Below, piece after piece: positions 50,458 to 62,457 of a stretch of DNA of 64,000 nt. Position numbers and translations under genes: made by a program. Position 1 is the stretch's first letter. Each line of letters starts with the position of its first letter. A model generated the notes under the pieces. That model made no database searches. It was given only the letters and a program-made list of their open reading frames with translations, and was not told where the DNA came from. The DNA comes from Cardiocondyla obscurior (lineage: Eukaryota > Arthropoda > Insecta > Hymenoptera > Formicidae): positions 5,394,001-5,458,000 of the forward strand of contig NC_091869.1 of the NCBI RefSeq assembly GCF_019399895.1, written 5' to 3'.

Positions 50458-50778
50458 ATGTTGAATAACGAAGACGACATGGATCAAAGAGAATATGAGG
50501 GCCGTGTCGTCACAGATTCTGTCCACGAGAGATTTCAACAAACGCGTATTTATTGCAATATCTGTAATCGAGATATCATAGGAAATGAAGCTGCCATACG
50601 AAAGCATTTTAATGATATACATCCTTCGAGTAAACACTGTTGCTATTGCAAAGGTAAAGTGTTCACGTATCAAAAGATCACAACGATAGACGATAAAGAA
50701 CACTCTGAGGATTTTGTATATCATAAATGCCTGCATAATAAAGAGCTTGAAAATAAAGTATCAAAAGAATCTAAGTGA
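50458..50778 (+). CDS. Small unrecognised zinc-finger-like protein
   Basis: A single uninterrupted ORF of 106 residues. I do not recognise the family. The middle looks like a metal-binding module: CNICNRDIIGNEAAIRKHF followed by NDIH resembles a C2H2 finger, and a second cluster, CCYCKGK, pairs with VYHKC near the end. The ends are acidic/polar and Lys-rich. A decayed copy of its last third lies 1.2 kb downstream, which suggests the sequence was once duplicated as a unit. Start ATG 50458 precedes a second in-frame ATG at 50479. No introns are needed. It could be a young or lineage-specific gene, or one exon of something larger. Confidence 0.5.
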   Translation: MLNNEDDMDQREYEGRVVTDSVHERFQQTRIYCNICNRDIIGNEAAIRKHFNDIHPSSKHCCYCKGKVFTYQKITTIDDKEHSEDFVYHKCLHNKELENKVSKESK

Positions 50779-51131
50779 TTAGTACTTTGATTACTCTTAG
50801 ATTCAAGTTGTATATTTCGCTAGCATTGAAACTTAACTTTATGTCGTGTATCTGTAAATTTTCAGTGCTAGCGGTATATATACTATTATATTGGAACGCA
50901 GCTATAAATTTTTTTATTTACAATGTCTTTGTATTTAGAAATTTTTATAAAAGTATTTATGCAAAACTGTATGGTGGGAACAGATTTAAAAGTTCCAATC
51001 TAAATATGTTTTAAACTTTATACATTTCTTGCATAATATTATTTATATCTATGAAGAATCACATTTCTCTTTACTTACGACGCTAATCAGATCTGTAATA
51101 AAAATTTAGATGTATATTTTAATATATATTG

Positions 51132-51195
51132 TTACACTCGGCCCGAAGTTGCCAGCTCGCGCGCGATGTTCTTGCAAACTTCGAGCCAGGTGTAA
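51132..51195. repeat. GC-rich hairpin in AT-rich DNA
   Basis: TTACACTCGGCCCGAAGTT at 51132 pairs imperfectly with AACTTCGAGCCAGGTGTAA ending at 51195, around a CG-rich loop (GCTCGCGCGCGATG). The composition contrasts sharply with the surrounding AT-rich sequence. A tiny MITE-like element or a structured RNA are possible. The arm layout does not fit a tRNA. Confidence 0.5.
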
Positions 51196-51929
51196 TAATT
51201 AATATACATTTTTGTATATTTATATATATAATACATTTATTTTATAAGACACACAAACATATATACGTAATTACATAATTCTATTTACTTATATGCGTAC
51301 AATGTATGCTATAAATTGCATAACATTTTTCACACGAGATAGATATGAGCAAGACATTCATATAAATCTTTTTGTGCTGTGACACATTGAAATTATTCAT
51401 TTTATTTTATACACGTTCATATTTATAAAGTTTTTATATATTTATACGTCACACTTACATTAATACATAATATATATAGAAAATACTAATTCTTGTGACT
51501 AGTACGGTGGCTAAAGTGTTGATAAATTCTTTTAAAATGTGTTTATATAACATTCTTCACTGTTTTAAAGTATTTATAAATCCAATTATTTTAAAATAAT
51601 TATTAATGATAAATAATAAAATAAAAAAATAAAAATTACCAAATAAAGAAAAGCTCTCTTACAAATATATGTATGTGACATATGCTTCCTAATATTTGAG
51701 ATTTATAATTTGTACGTTTTCCTGTGGGTGAGAGAACAATTATGCATCATAGACTGGAAACTTATATTCCAACTTCCGCTTTACACACATCAAGTACAAA
51801 GGTACATGAATTTGTACATAGTTGCGTATTTTTCTATACTTAACGTTCATTGTAAAACATTTTCGATATATTATTTATAAGAATTTAATTATTTAATAGA
51901 GGCAAGTTGCTCTTAACAAAATTTGGTAA

Positions 51930-52012
51930 AATCTTTGTGTATCGAAAAATCACAACAACCAACAATAAGGAACTATCGAAGGACTTCGTATATCACAAAT
52001 GCAAGCATAAAT
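51930..52012 (+). pseudogene. Degraded partial copy of the 50458-50778 ORF
   Basis: Reading GKIFVYRKITTTNNKEL and SKDFVYHKCKHK then TAA, this matches GKVFTYQKITTIDDKEH and SEDFVYHKCLHN of the upstream small protein. The upstream half, with the first zinc-finger-like motif, is not recognisable and the Cys pair before GK is lost. It is a truncated duplicate, or possibly an exon of an undetected paralogue. Confidence 0.65.
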
Positions 52013-53879
52013 AACTTGAACTCTTAAACATTTAATTTATATAAATTATTTCATATTCTTTATCCATTATTAGCATTTAAATGTAATAAGAAATGTGTAC
52101 AATAAATAACTTACACATTACTATAATATAAATAAAAGAACATTTATATTATTAAAACACTAGATTTAAATATTCAATATTTCTATAGATGTATAAGTGT
52201 AACTACGTATCGTTAAAAATTCTATAATAACAATTTTGTAAATGGCTTGTAAATTGAGATTATAAACATGACAAATAAAGATAACATATACATCACAAAA
52301 ATGTTATGACCATCTTATAAGATGTCACGTAACGTTTAATCTCTTAATTTTTATAACCATTAATATTGATATTTTTCACATCTTTTTCGTAATTTTCATA
52401 TATCTGAATATATATCCTGTATACATATAATATGGCACATACACACAAATCTTTTATATATAAAAACAGCCTAAATATAAATTATATATAATATACATAT
52501 AATAAGTTAGAAAAGATGATTTCGTTACACTTGTTATAAATGTGTGATCTGTAGTTAAATATGTCTTTAACATAAATAACATTTTTTTTTTTACTTTGGT
52601 GTACTTTTCCTACATTCAAAAGATTAAAAAAGTACATATATTCAACATATAGATATCCATAGAAGATTGCGTGTTACATTAATTGTAAAATGTTCTGTAT
52701 GCAATTACGTGATGTAATTTCGCATGTAGGATATGCTTAAAGGCTGCAATGCTGATTGATATCCCTGTCAAGCATGTCCCACGTACGCCAAATTGTCACA
52801 AGATGTTTAATACTGATTAATATGCTGTAACTATCTCATAAATTTAATATAAATATTATGCTCATTAAATATAACATTTGCACAAATACATAAATTTATT
52901 TCTTTATTTAATAAGATTAGTCCTGATAGATAATTTTATTGATTTTGGTATCTCAACATTACGAGACTGACACAGACTTATATCACATTCATTTTTTACG
53001 AAAAGGGAATTCCTTATATCACACCTATATATGTACTAAGAACATATCACGATCTGCATAGCTCGATTAATCTTTCCCATATAAAATGCCCTCCCTTTAC
53101 GAATCTATGAAATTTAAAATTTTTTTAACAAATGCATCATACATCAGACTATATAATATTCGAAGCATTTAAATGCTGGGCTAACAATAAGTTATCACTG
53201 GCCCCAGAGAGATATAGTAATCAATAGATATTTTGTACCAAAAATTGGGATATGCATGCCGGCTTTTTTTATGTGTGAATTGTTTTCTTACTTAATTAAT
53301 CTAAGTGTAGAAAAGTATTATAAATAAAAAGATTGTCGAAAAAATAAAAATGAATAATGTTAGGGAGTTATCGTTTTTGTTTCGCTATGTAGTGTATGCC
53401 TATCCCGTAAAAAAAAAAAAATAGAAAAGTATTTGAAACTATGCAAAAATTTTAACAGCAAATTAAATAGAAATATGCGCTGTAACTATATCTCATATAA
53501 ACTATCGTTCTATTGGAATAAGTCACTACTTGCATGTGCATAATGATCATTTTGTTAAAGAAAATAATGGAAGATTTTACGAGGCCAGAGCAATCTTATT
53601 CTATGAATGAATATTCGCATGATTATTGTAGCAATGTACTATCTTGTGCAGCGATTTGTACGGGCTGACGCGATTATGGCAAAATTCGTTTAAATTGGCA
53701 TTTATGCATAGAGTATAAGCAAATAATTTTGCTTATAAAAAATATACTACTTTAGTCTATACAGCCTGTATGTCTTCTGGCTTATTATGGCAGATATCTC
53801 TTCTCAGACATGACTCTGTGAAGAATTCTTAATAATTTGTATTATCTGGCGTGTGCTTTTTAAAAGTCTATTCAGTACT

Positions 53880-54159
53880 TTATTCTACTGCATGTTTTTT
53901 TAAAAATAATTTTAATCTTGTTGGATAATCCGTCATTACGCCAGTTGCTCCTAAATCGAATGCTCTTTTGAATTCTTCATCTTTATTCAAGACCCAAAAA
54001 TAAACCTATACAAATGCATAAATCGATATTATAATATCAACGAGATAACCAAATATATGTTAATGATAATTGTATAGAGTAGTGCACGTAAAACCGTTTC
54101 TAAATATAATACTTTTTAAAGCTGCCGACTTTCTTTTAAATTATAAATATTTATAATAC

Positions 54160-54225
<66 letters not shown>

Positions 54226-55845
54226 ATGGTGAAACTATTATGCATTTGGAGATAGTTTTATATATATACTGCATGTACTTACGTGTATGCCCCGTGCTCT
54301 TAAATGATTAAATAAGCATGGCCTCATTAACAATACATTGATCGTACGTACTACCAATTTTTCTAATGGTAAAAATGTCGGACTCGGCCCACCTTTTCGC
54401 CTAAAAATAAATTATATTATTATGCAATTTTATTACAATCATAAAATAAAAAATATTTATATTACCGTAAATAAATTGAAGGCAAGAAAATTTCAAGATG
54501 CGTTTCTTTTAACGGTACGAACGGTAATAACCCAGTATACATGAGAAGTATCAACATTGTTACACGTTGCATCGAAAACAATAAGTTCACATTTGGATTC
54601 TGTAACAAAATTGAAATTATTATTAATAATGTAAATTTAATATTAGAAATTCTTTTGGAAATTAATCGATTTGAGATTTTAAATATATTTAACGCGCGTA
54701 CCATTTTGTAGCATTTCTGTGTGACTTCATCGCTAAAGTTTCCCCAAACTGTATATTCTTCTCTATTGTATTCTCTTATTAGATCAGAAACTTTCGTTAT
54801 TAGTTGATCACTATTGACTTTAATGTCAATATTAATGGGGATATCGGGAAACGCCTCAAAGACTTCTCGCAGCAATGCAAATCGTCGATCCTCTTCCTTC
54901 GTCGAGCCGATATACTCCACATCTATTCAACTATACTTCTTAAATAATTTTGTTCGCGAGCGGATTGCTTCTGAAAATATTAAACATCGATACCTGGATC
55001 AAAATCAATCGGCAAACGTTGCTTCAACAGTGGTAAATCCTTGTAATCCAATTCGGAGATATTTTTATCGACGCCGGTGCTGCGTAAAAGATTCTGATCG
55101 TGAGAGACCACTACTTCGCCATCTCTCGTAAGATGACAATCTAATTCTAACATATGCGTTCCTATAGCCACTGCTCTGTAATTGCAAATAAAGAAATTAT
55201 TTTTGTTTAATATATTGCAAATAAAGATATTACTTTGCTTGAATATATAATGGCCTTAATACAATTTCAAGTATATTTATAATCCCAACTAATTTATCAA
55301 ACAAACATTAAATCGCTGTCAAGAAAATATTTCACTGCAAAAGGCATAAACACTGGATAAAAGCAGATGCTTCTTAAGAATGTGAGTAAAATGTATGTCA
55401 GAAAAAAAAAAAAAAAAAAGAACGTTAATTTTTTTCTAGAACACATTTAAGTTCTCTCTACCATGCCGCCAACGTTAGCGCTGTGTTAACTCAACAATTT
55501 ACACGATTAGATTTCAGAGTAATTGATGTAAGTGACGATGCATTTTCTAGGCGAACGAGGGGAGTCTCGAGTAATTTTTACTAACCTTTTAAATGCGCAC
55601 ATTGTATTTTCGTAGCTCTCGCCGGCACCTAAAAATTAAGAAACGCAAAAAAGAGAAAACAGATGCACGAGTTGAATTGACAAAAGAGATATATTCTCTT
55701 GATAAACAAAAAAATACTCACCGCCCCGATGGCTGATGTGTTGGCACAAAAACTTCACCTTCTTCTTCTTGTGCAGCAGAGTAGGATACTTGAACAGTAT
55801 CATCGAGGTCAGCATGTAACCGCCGATCAACGTGTACAGCAGCAT
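53880..55845 (-). CDS. GDPD1: Glycerophosphodiester phosphodiesterase, GDPD1-like lysophospholipase D
   Basis: Seven exons on the minus strand: 55845-55722, 55628-55586, 55175-54994, 54922-54702, 54599-54466, 54400-54283 and 54005-53880 (TAA). Phases agree throughout, giving 315 residues against 314 in human GDPD1. An N-terminal membrane segment (LLYTLIGGYMLTSMILF) precedes the catalytic domain: HRGG at ~39-42, the ENT motif at ~48, ELDCH at ~66-70 and VVVSHD with His81, the expected GDPD acid/base and metal ligands. Later conserved blocks are INIDIKVN, TVWGNF, LLPFVPLKE and the C-terminal DLGATGVMTDYPT. Family members release lysophosphatidic acid or N-acylethanolamines from lysophospholipids at ER or other membranes. 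ATG 55845 was chosen because the frame upstream has no other ATG and the length matches. Confidence 0.95.
54162..54219. repeat. (AT)n microsatellite
   Basis: About 29 uninterrupted AT dinucleotides, inside the last intron of the GDPD1-like gene. Confidence 0.95.
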
Positions 55846-56828
55846 CCTCGCGTAGTCTTTGTGCTTCCGTGTACTCCACTTATCTGCTGCCAAACATAAC
55901 GGAGTACGGGCAGGTGCGCTGGGCGTGCAGCAAAACGGCGGATACAAATAAACGAGCTGAGCAGACGACGGCGCAAGTGTCGCTCGTCCGCCCTGAATCA
56001 CGCGCCCTAGACATCAGCATGCGCGATCAACCGATCTTTCCTTTGGTTTCCTCCTTTATTTTATTTATATTAGACCGTATTTTACTTAATTTCGTTTAAT
56101 TTTACTTTATTTTATTTTATTTTAAGATATCTGACACGTATGTAACGACTCGAGGAATTAAATTTTGTAAAATTAATTATTATTTCCAATCAGGGAAAAG
56201 AAATAATAAGTGTATATTTTTTATTACATATCTAAAAATGTTTGACTTTATGTATAGTATAATGCTATGCAGATACTTCTAATTAGAGTAACAGATCAGA
56301 TCAATGTTAAATAAAATAACATGATAGTTTTATGGCAGTGTATGATGGTGTATTGAATTTTTGTTTAATTAATTATGGCATAAACTACTTTTGTTCTATT
56401 TTACTTATCAATTATTTAGTGCTATTGGTACTTAATTCTCTTGATATTTTCTATTAAAAAATATTTTCTGTTAATTATTTAATTGTTTATGTATAATTTA
56501 GCCAATGAGATCAATTATACATATATAGTATATTAATCGTAAGTGATAGAAAAATATGTTGATAATAGATTATATAATTATAAGGCACAAAGTTTAATAT
56601 TAAATTTTTTTTATATTAAATATTTTAATAATTGTGTAATTTTTTTCATTGTCTAATAATTTACGAAATATTTTATAGAAAATTCCAATTTTATGTTTTA
56701 TAATTAAAATAAACGTTCCTTACTTTTATCTCTTGTACACAAATTATTAGTAATTTTATCATATTTGCATATAAACGGATAGTTCCGTTAAACAATATAT
56801 CCTTTATAATTAATGCAATATACTATTT
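55846..56828. other. Spacer between the GDPD1-like gene and USH1G
   Basis: The part next to 55846-56010 is moderately GC-rich and should hold the GDPD1-like promoter and 5' UTR. The rest is AT-rich and likely includes the 3' UTR of USH1G, which ends at 56829. No ORF is supported. Confidence 0.4.
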
Positions 56829-59800
56829 TCACAGTCTACTGTCTTTGATGACATTTTTTGACGTGGTTAGCGCTCTTTTCCGATTTGCAATTGCATTAGT
56901 GAGTTTCCGTCTAGGACCGAGTGGAAGTTTGAGGGCTGCTATATCAGTTTCGGTAAGCAACATCAAAGCTTCAAGATCGATTTGTTCTGATTCCAAAACA
57001 GGATGTATAGACGTGAGATTATTGGCGACCAAAAATCTTTGTAAAGGTGTCCATTCCTCATCGGTTTCTTCACCTTCTATGTACAAATAAATTCAATAAC
57101 ATAATATTTTCTATTTATTTAACAAATAAAATATAAAAATGTGAACAAAAGAAAAAAAGATAAAATCTAAAATTACCTAACCTAAAATTAATTATTTTAT
57201 TACAATTTATTGAATTTACCTGAAAGAAGATCCTCATCCCACAAGCTTTGCCTTCGTGCCAAACTGCCTGCACTTCCTATACTGATTTCCTCATTGTGTC
57301 CATTTGGACTAAACTTATTACTGCTTATAGATCCATTTGTAGAACCATTTACTGAGAGATTGTTATTTTGCAACTGATCCGTTTGAGTAACCGGCAAATT
57401 ATCCAACGTAGATGTTATCTACAAACATTATGAGTTATCTTACACAAATACAGAAAAAATTAATTACCTCATTCATTAATTTTTCCGCGAATTTTTTCTT
57501 TATTGCGTAACTATACGATTAATGCACTCAATAAATATATATGACGCATTTCTGCATTGTAATTATTTAAAAGATCGTCAGCATTTCTGCAACGATTCCC
57601 AGAATTAATTTCTTTATTTCGTTTAAATCATTCATTCAAATAGAACATAAAGCGTACCAATTTCTATTCTCATGCCGAGTTGAATAGTTATTACAAAGAT
57701 AATCATGCAGAACAGTTACATTTGTAAAGTAAAGATTACAGTGTATAAAAAGTGTGACGTTAAAGCGATTATAAAAAGAGAAAACGTTATGGCTTGTACG
57801 AATTTCTGTGACTTAAAATTTCTACAAAATAAAAAAAAAAATTAAAATAAACCAAAGCTCAAAATATAAAGAATAATTATAAAATACTTTTTTTGTTACT
57901 TATTGTTTTTTAAAATTTAATATTGATTTTGTAAATAAAATATTTGCAACTACTACGACTGATAATTTAACGTAAAATATTGATGTTAAAACTAACCGCC
58001 CTTCTGAAAGCTACCGATCCGAAACCAGGTCGATTGAAAATGCTTGCTGGTTCCTGAAGAAAAGCAGTGTCCTTCGCAATATTTAAGTTCTCTATCTCCC
58101 TGTTCTCCTCCTCCTCCTCCTCCTCTTCCTCATCATATATCCTTTCACCTAAAAGATCGGGCGTACTCTGTGATTTACTGAGAGTGCCCCATACATCAGA
58201 GATCTTTCCTCTTCTAATGCCTACATGCTGAGGCTGAGTGTCATATGTGCCAACGTATATAACTTCAGAATCTCGTCGAACGCCGGTGAGACTTCGAACC
58301 GATTTCTTTCCATTCACTTCAACCTATAACGTATGCGATATCATGTAATTTGTTAACCACTAAATGAAACGAAACAAGTTATTTTAAATATGTTGCAATT
58401 AAAAAAAAATGTTAACACTATAATATTACAAATTGATAAAAGTTTAGTTTTAAAAATTATTTTTATAGTTTGATTCTTTTATTCAGAGTTGCAAAAAACC
58501 TTTTTTTTTTGTGTATGTATTATTTACCTCGACAACTTTAAAATCATTAATGGCTTTCTTAGCTAAAGCTTTTCGACAAACTGTGCTTCCGTGTTTCTTC
58601 GTAGTAGTACCAACAATATCGCTGAATGTTGGAGAAGGTTTCATTCGGCCTCTAAAAGTCAGTACTCCAGGCCGAGAACTCAACTCATTTATTACGTCGA
58701 AGTCTGATTTAGCACGATCTTTTATAAGCTTCCTTTGTTCCTTTTCCGCTTTAATTTCGGCCATTTTTTGTTTCTTCATGTATTCCTTTAATCTTAATAA
58801 AAAAAATTTGTATCAATTAAAAAATTTTTACATGCATATTTTAAAATCGAAATAATCAATATTATTCTTTCTTTTTAATCGGAAAATAAAAAATGACATC
58901 ACATTCCACAACTATACCTTTTATCCGCATCTCTTTCCGCCTTTTCTCGAAGCAACCGGCTCTTCTTACGATTATTTAATTCTTGATCGGCTTGAGCAAT
59001 ATCCAAGAATTGTAGGATCTTCTCGCAGCCGTTTATTGCAGCAAGTTCACGGGCGGAATGGCGATCGATGTCCAGTGACCAGATATTGCAGCCAAATTTC
59101 ACCAAAAATTTTACGCAAAATTCGTGACCCCTTGCCGCTGCCAGGTGTAAGCATGTGTTACCGAAATAATCGGTCTTGTCCGGGTCTCCTCTACAATTAA
59201 AATATATCATATTACGCCAAGATAAATGTGAAACAAACTTTTTTTTTTATTCGTTAGTTAATTGTATTAAAAATAAATATTGAAAGTGCACTCGTAGATA
59301 TTTGGATACGTGGGATTTGTTTCGGTCTGCTTTTTATGTGTCCCATTGTTTTTCAGTCACTCGACCGCAGTTTCCGCAACTGTGCAGTCGATGGACACCT
59401 GTAATGCGTGTTTCCGATTCCGTGCATGTATTATTACGATGTACAATAGCAGAACTAGGGGTCTAATGACGGAACTTTTACACATCAATTTGAATCGTAA
59501 TTTTGCTAACTTATTTTAGAGATGAACGTGTATTCTTACTTAACGTTTGTTAAGAAAAACATATTAGAAATCTTCGAAGCGATAAATGGCTGAAAGTTTC
59601 GAGGAACTTGACAGTATTTTTGAGCGGCTTGCAGTTGAAGTTGATATTAATTATGAAGTACTGGTGGGACTATCGAGCTCACGAAGCACGACGACCTCGT
59701 GCCTGATGGGCACCAATGTTTCGTGTGAGTGAGTAAAACACAAAACTTGTATTTTTCATTGAATTGTTTCGTTTCCGAATTGATTTTCTGTAAAACAGCG

Positions 59801-62457
59801 CAATTCCAAGTTGTCGTTGTGCGAATTAATGTGCGAATTATACATTTTTGTTAACTTAACAGTGCAATATTTAATCGTGTAAAATTGATCTGCAACAAAT
59901 TGCAATAATCAATGCATGGAATAAAGATACTTCTTTTATAATATCAATAATATTAAAAAAGGGAAAGACTTCTTACATTAATTAGCTGTTGAATATCAAT
60001 GTAAAATACAATACACATACTGTTTGCACAGTGAGTGAAAAAGAAGAATCAAATTAGGCATGTACATACCCTCTGGCGACTAGCAGTCTGAGAGCATCTA
60101 CGTGGCCTTCGAAGGCTGCCCATAATGTCGGGGTCATTCCTCCTTCATCTCGCACGTTACAATCCTTTCTCGTGGCTTCCTTCAGAACATCCAATATGCC
60201 TTCTTGCGCAGCCCTTCAACAAAGAGTATCACGCTTCATACGTTAACAAACATTTTTAATATCAAAAATCAGCAAGTATTAAATATTAACATAAAGTTTA
60301 AATATTGATAGTTAATAAAAAAATAATATTCACAATATCTCGTTGGAGTACGGTATTGCGAAAACTATATTTATTTTATCTTGCGGCACATCGTGATCTT
60401 AACTCATTTTAACTAGGTTGTTTTTTAATTATCGTCACGTTCATGAAAGAAAAATCGTGAACGTGACAGGCGGAAAGCTTTGCATGAAATATATCTACGC
60501 GACTCAACATCTGATAATCTATGGCATCTTGTATGTGATATTTTAATTAACGAATTAAATAGCTTGCCACAGCGTAATATGACGGATTCGCGTTCTTTTT
60601 CTTTTTCTTTAATTAGAAAAATTGAGATACTAACAATAAGGAAAATGCGCGTGACTTTCAAAGCGAAACAATAGGCACTTTCGATTCGCTGATGCTACAT
60701 TCCACGAACCAATTTCAGTATGTATCGTTTCTCGGTACGTGATCAATGTCATCGAGTTGTAACATTAATAATCCTTTTAATTAATTCTAAACAAAATTAA
60801 TTTAACAACTGTTGTACCTTAAAAACAAATTATTAATATGTTATCATTTTTTTTGTATTTCCGAACTATGGATTACTTTTAATTTTGTTTTTTCAAAATT
60901 TATTTCGAGAGATACTTGCAAATATTTCGTTATTAATTCGTCATTAAAATCTAACAATCAAATTAAGATTATTGAGAATTAAATTTTAGCAGTACTTATG
61001 ACATTAATTAACTTCTTTTTTACTTAATTCAGAGTTAAAATTTCAAATTAAATATTTTTTAATAATGTTATCAACCAAGTACAAATTAATTTAAACAGTT
61101 TGAGAAAAATGAGCTCTTGATAATTTAAAGTTTTATTAGGAAAGTATTTTAAAATTTGATTGAAAGATATAAACGTAGAATAAAATTCGTTACTTTGGTA
61201 TATGCCGTGTACATACATTGTCCGCAAAATTAACATATCAATCGTACGCATGCACTGCACTCTCCATTGCTAACGAAAGTTGATTGGTTCGCTAGAAATT
61301 TTTACAGATGAGCTGAGCGATAAATTCCATGCGTAGTGAATGAAATAAGAGCACACAGACCTCTTCTCATGCATGAATTCCGCACGCGTTCTGCCGATGT
61401 ATGTACATGATACGGCAATGAAACAGTCTGTAATCACGGTTAAATAGCACTTGCGAACAATTATTTTAAATCTACAAATCTCTTGGTTTAACCCTAGAAT
61501 AAATTTAAACTCATCCTGTATTTTAAAATGCTACATTTTAATAAAATCAAAGAATAGCTTTCGGCATTTCACGAATATCTTTTAAAATTTTTAGAACCTC
61601 TTGCTGTAGACAATTTTCATTCGAGTAATCAAATGTACAAATGCTAAATAAACGTCATCACTATTTTCTCTTTTACTTTTCCAACGATAAACGCTATTAA
61701 AACGTACCATTCATTCATTATCATGTTCAATGTATCTCTATTTATTCTGATAGCTAATTATATTTTGTAATTATAAATACGAGATTCGAAATTCCGTTTA
61801 CATCTTTTCATTTCGTTCCAGTCGCCTAGCTAATATCAATTTAAATTCTTTGACGAGACAGAGCGATTATTCCGAGTACTAATCGTTTGATTTATAATCC
61901 AAATTGCTTGACAAAACCCGCGGCTTATTACGCGATGCTCATAAAATCTTATATCACGGAGAAACATTATGAAATAACATTGGACCGAAATGAAAGGAGC
62001 GCTGCACTTTCGTGCGATCGGTCAGGACTTGAATATTATTCTACCACACGTTTAGCAAGATAGAGTGCAGGGAAAAGGATCACGAGGTAACATTCAATCT
62101 GTAAAAATATTAGAAATATTACTATTAACATTCGCGTGTTACTTGTGAAGCGTTAAACATATTCAACCTTTCCCCATGCTATGGCATAACGTGTACCGCG
62201 TTGCCATGGCTTGTGAATATTTTTTTTCTTCGATCTTAAGGCAAGTACCTCGCCCCACGACATTTCTCCGCTTGCCGAGCGAGCGCGCGTACGAAAACAA
62301 GAGCAGAGGAAGAGTCGTAAAAGTAAGAAGGGGCGGGTGATTGGCGATGAAGAGAGAAAACCGCGCGCGAGCGCGACATCTTCTCGGAGAAGGTAAAAGT
62401 CAAAGAAAGATAAGAGATACGTAAGTGCACTCACTTATGAAATCGTTCGGATGACAT
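56829..62457 (-). CDS. USH1G: Sans / USH1G ankyrin-repeat and SAM-domain scaffold
   Basis: Seven exons on the minus strand: 62457-62435, 60213-60070, 59190-58918, 58792-58528, 58323-57997, 57418-57220 and 57076-56829 (TGA). All phases match, giving 492 residues (human USH1G 461). Three or four ankyrin repeats occupy about 1-130 (MTPTLWAAFEGHVDALRLL, YFGNTCLHLAAARGHEFCV). A Lys/Glu-rich basic region follows, then the USH1G central block (GKKSVRSLTGVRRDSEV, FNRPGFGSVAFRR) with a run of eight Glu encoded by GAG/GAA repeats. A SAM domain spans about 415-480 (PLQRFLVANNL, EQIDLEALMLLTETDI, LPLGPRRKL). The protein ends in DSRL, fitting a class I PDZ ligand as in vertebrate Sans. Vertebrate Sans links harmonin and myosin VIIa in stereocilia; an insect role in mechanosensory or actin-rich structures is inferred. 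Confidence 0.94.
59586..59732 (+). CDS. Possible small nested ORF / first exon inside a USH1G intron
   Basis: An ATG in good context (GATAAATGG) opens 48 codons beginning MAESFEELDSIFERLAVEV and reaching TGA at 59730. Just before the stop is a strong donor-like GTGAGT at 59725, so the ORF may be a first exon ending at 59724 in phase 1. A second protein-like stretch, about 60478-60674, opens in a compatible phase. No family is recognised. The whole lies inside introns of USH1G on the opposite strand and may be chance. Confidence 0.25.
   Translation: MAESFEELDSIFERLAVEVDINYEVLVGLSSSRSTTTSCLMGTNVSCE
60478..60674 (+). CDS. Possible second exon of the nested candidate
   Basis: Open frame on the plus strand reading LHEIYLRDSTSDNLWHLVCD, then ILINELNSLPQRNM, and ending at a TAG at 60672-60674. 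A possible acceptor AAAG precedes CT at 60478, whose phase suits the donor at 59725, but it lacks a polypyrimidine tract. The opposite strand is also open here, which weakens the case. Confidence 0.2.

Larger units (their letters stand above)
50779..53879. other. AT-rich non-coding stretch, including the likely 3' UTR of the GDPD1-like gene
   Basis: Very AT-rich sequence without credible genes. It contains a GC-rich hairpin (51132-51195) and a degraded copy of the small zinc-finger-like ORF (about 51930-52012). The right part probably includes the 3' UTR of the minus-strand GDPD1-like gene, which ends at 53880. Confidence 0.5.

Noticed and set aside
51132..51195. tRNA gene
   Set aside because: The terminal 7-bp pairing resembles an acceptor stem, but the total length (64 bases), the missing T-arm pairing and the absence of clear A and B boxes rule out a normal tRNA.
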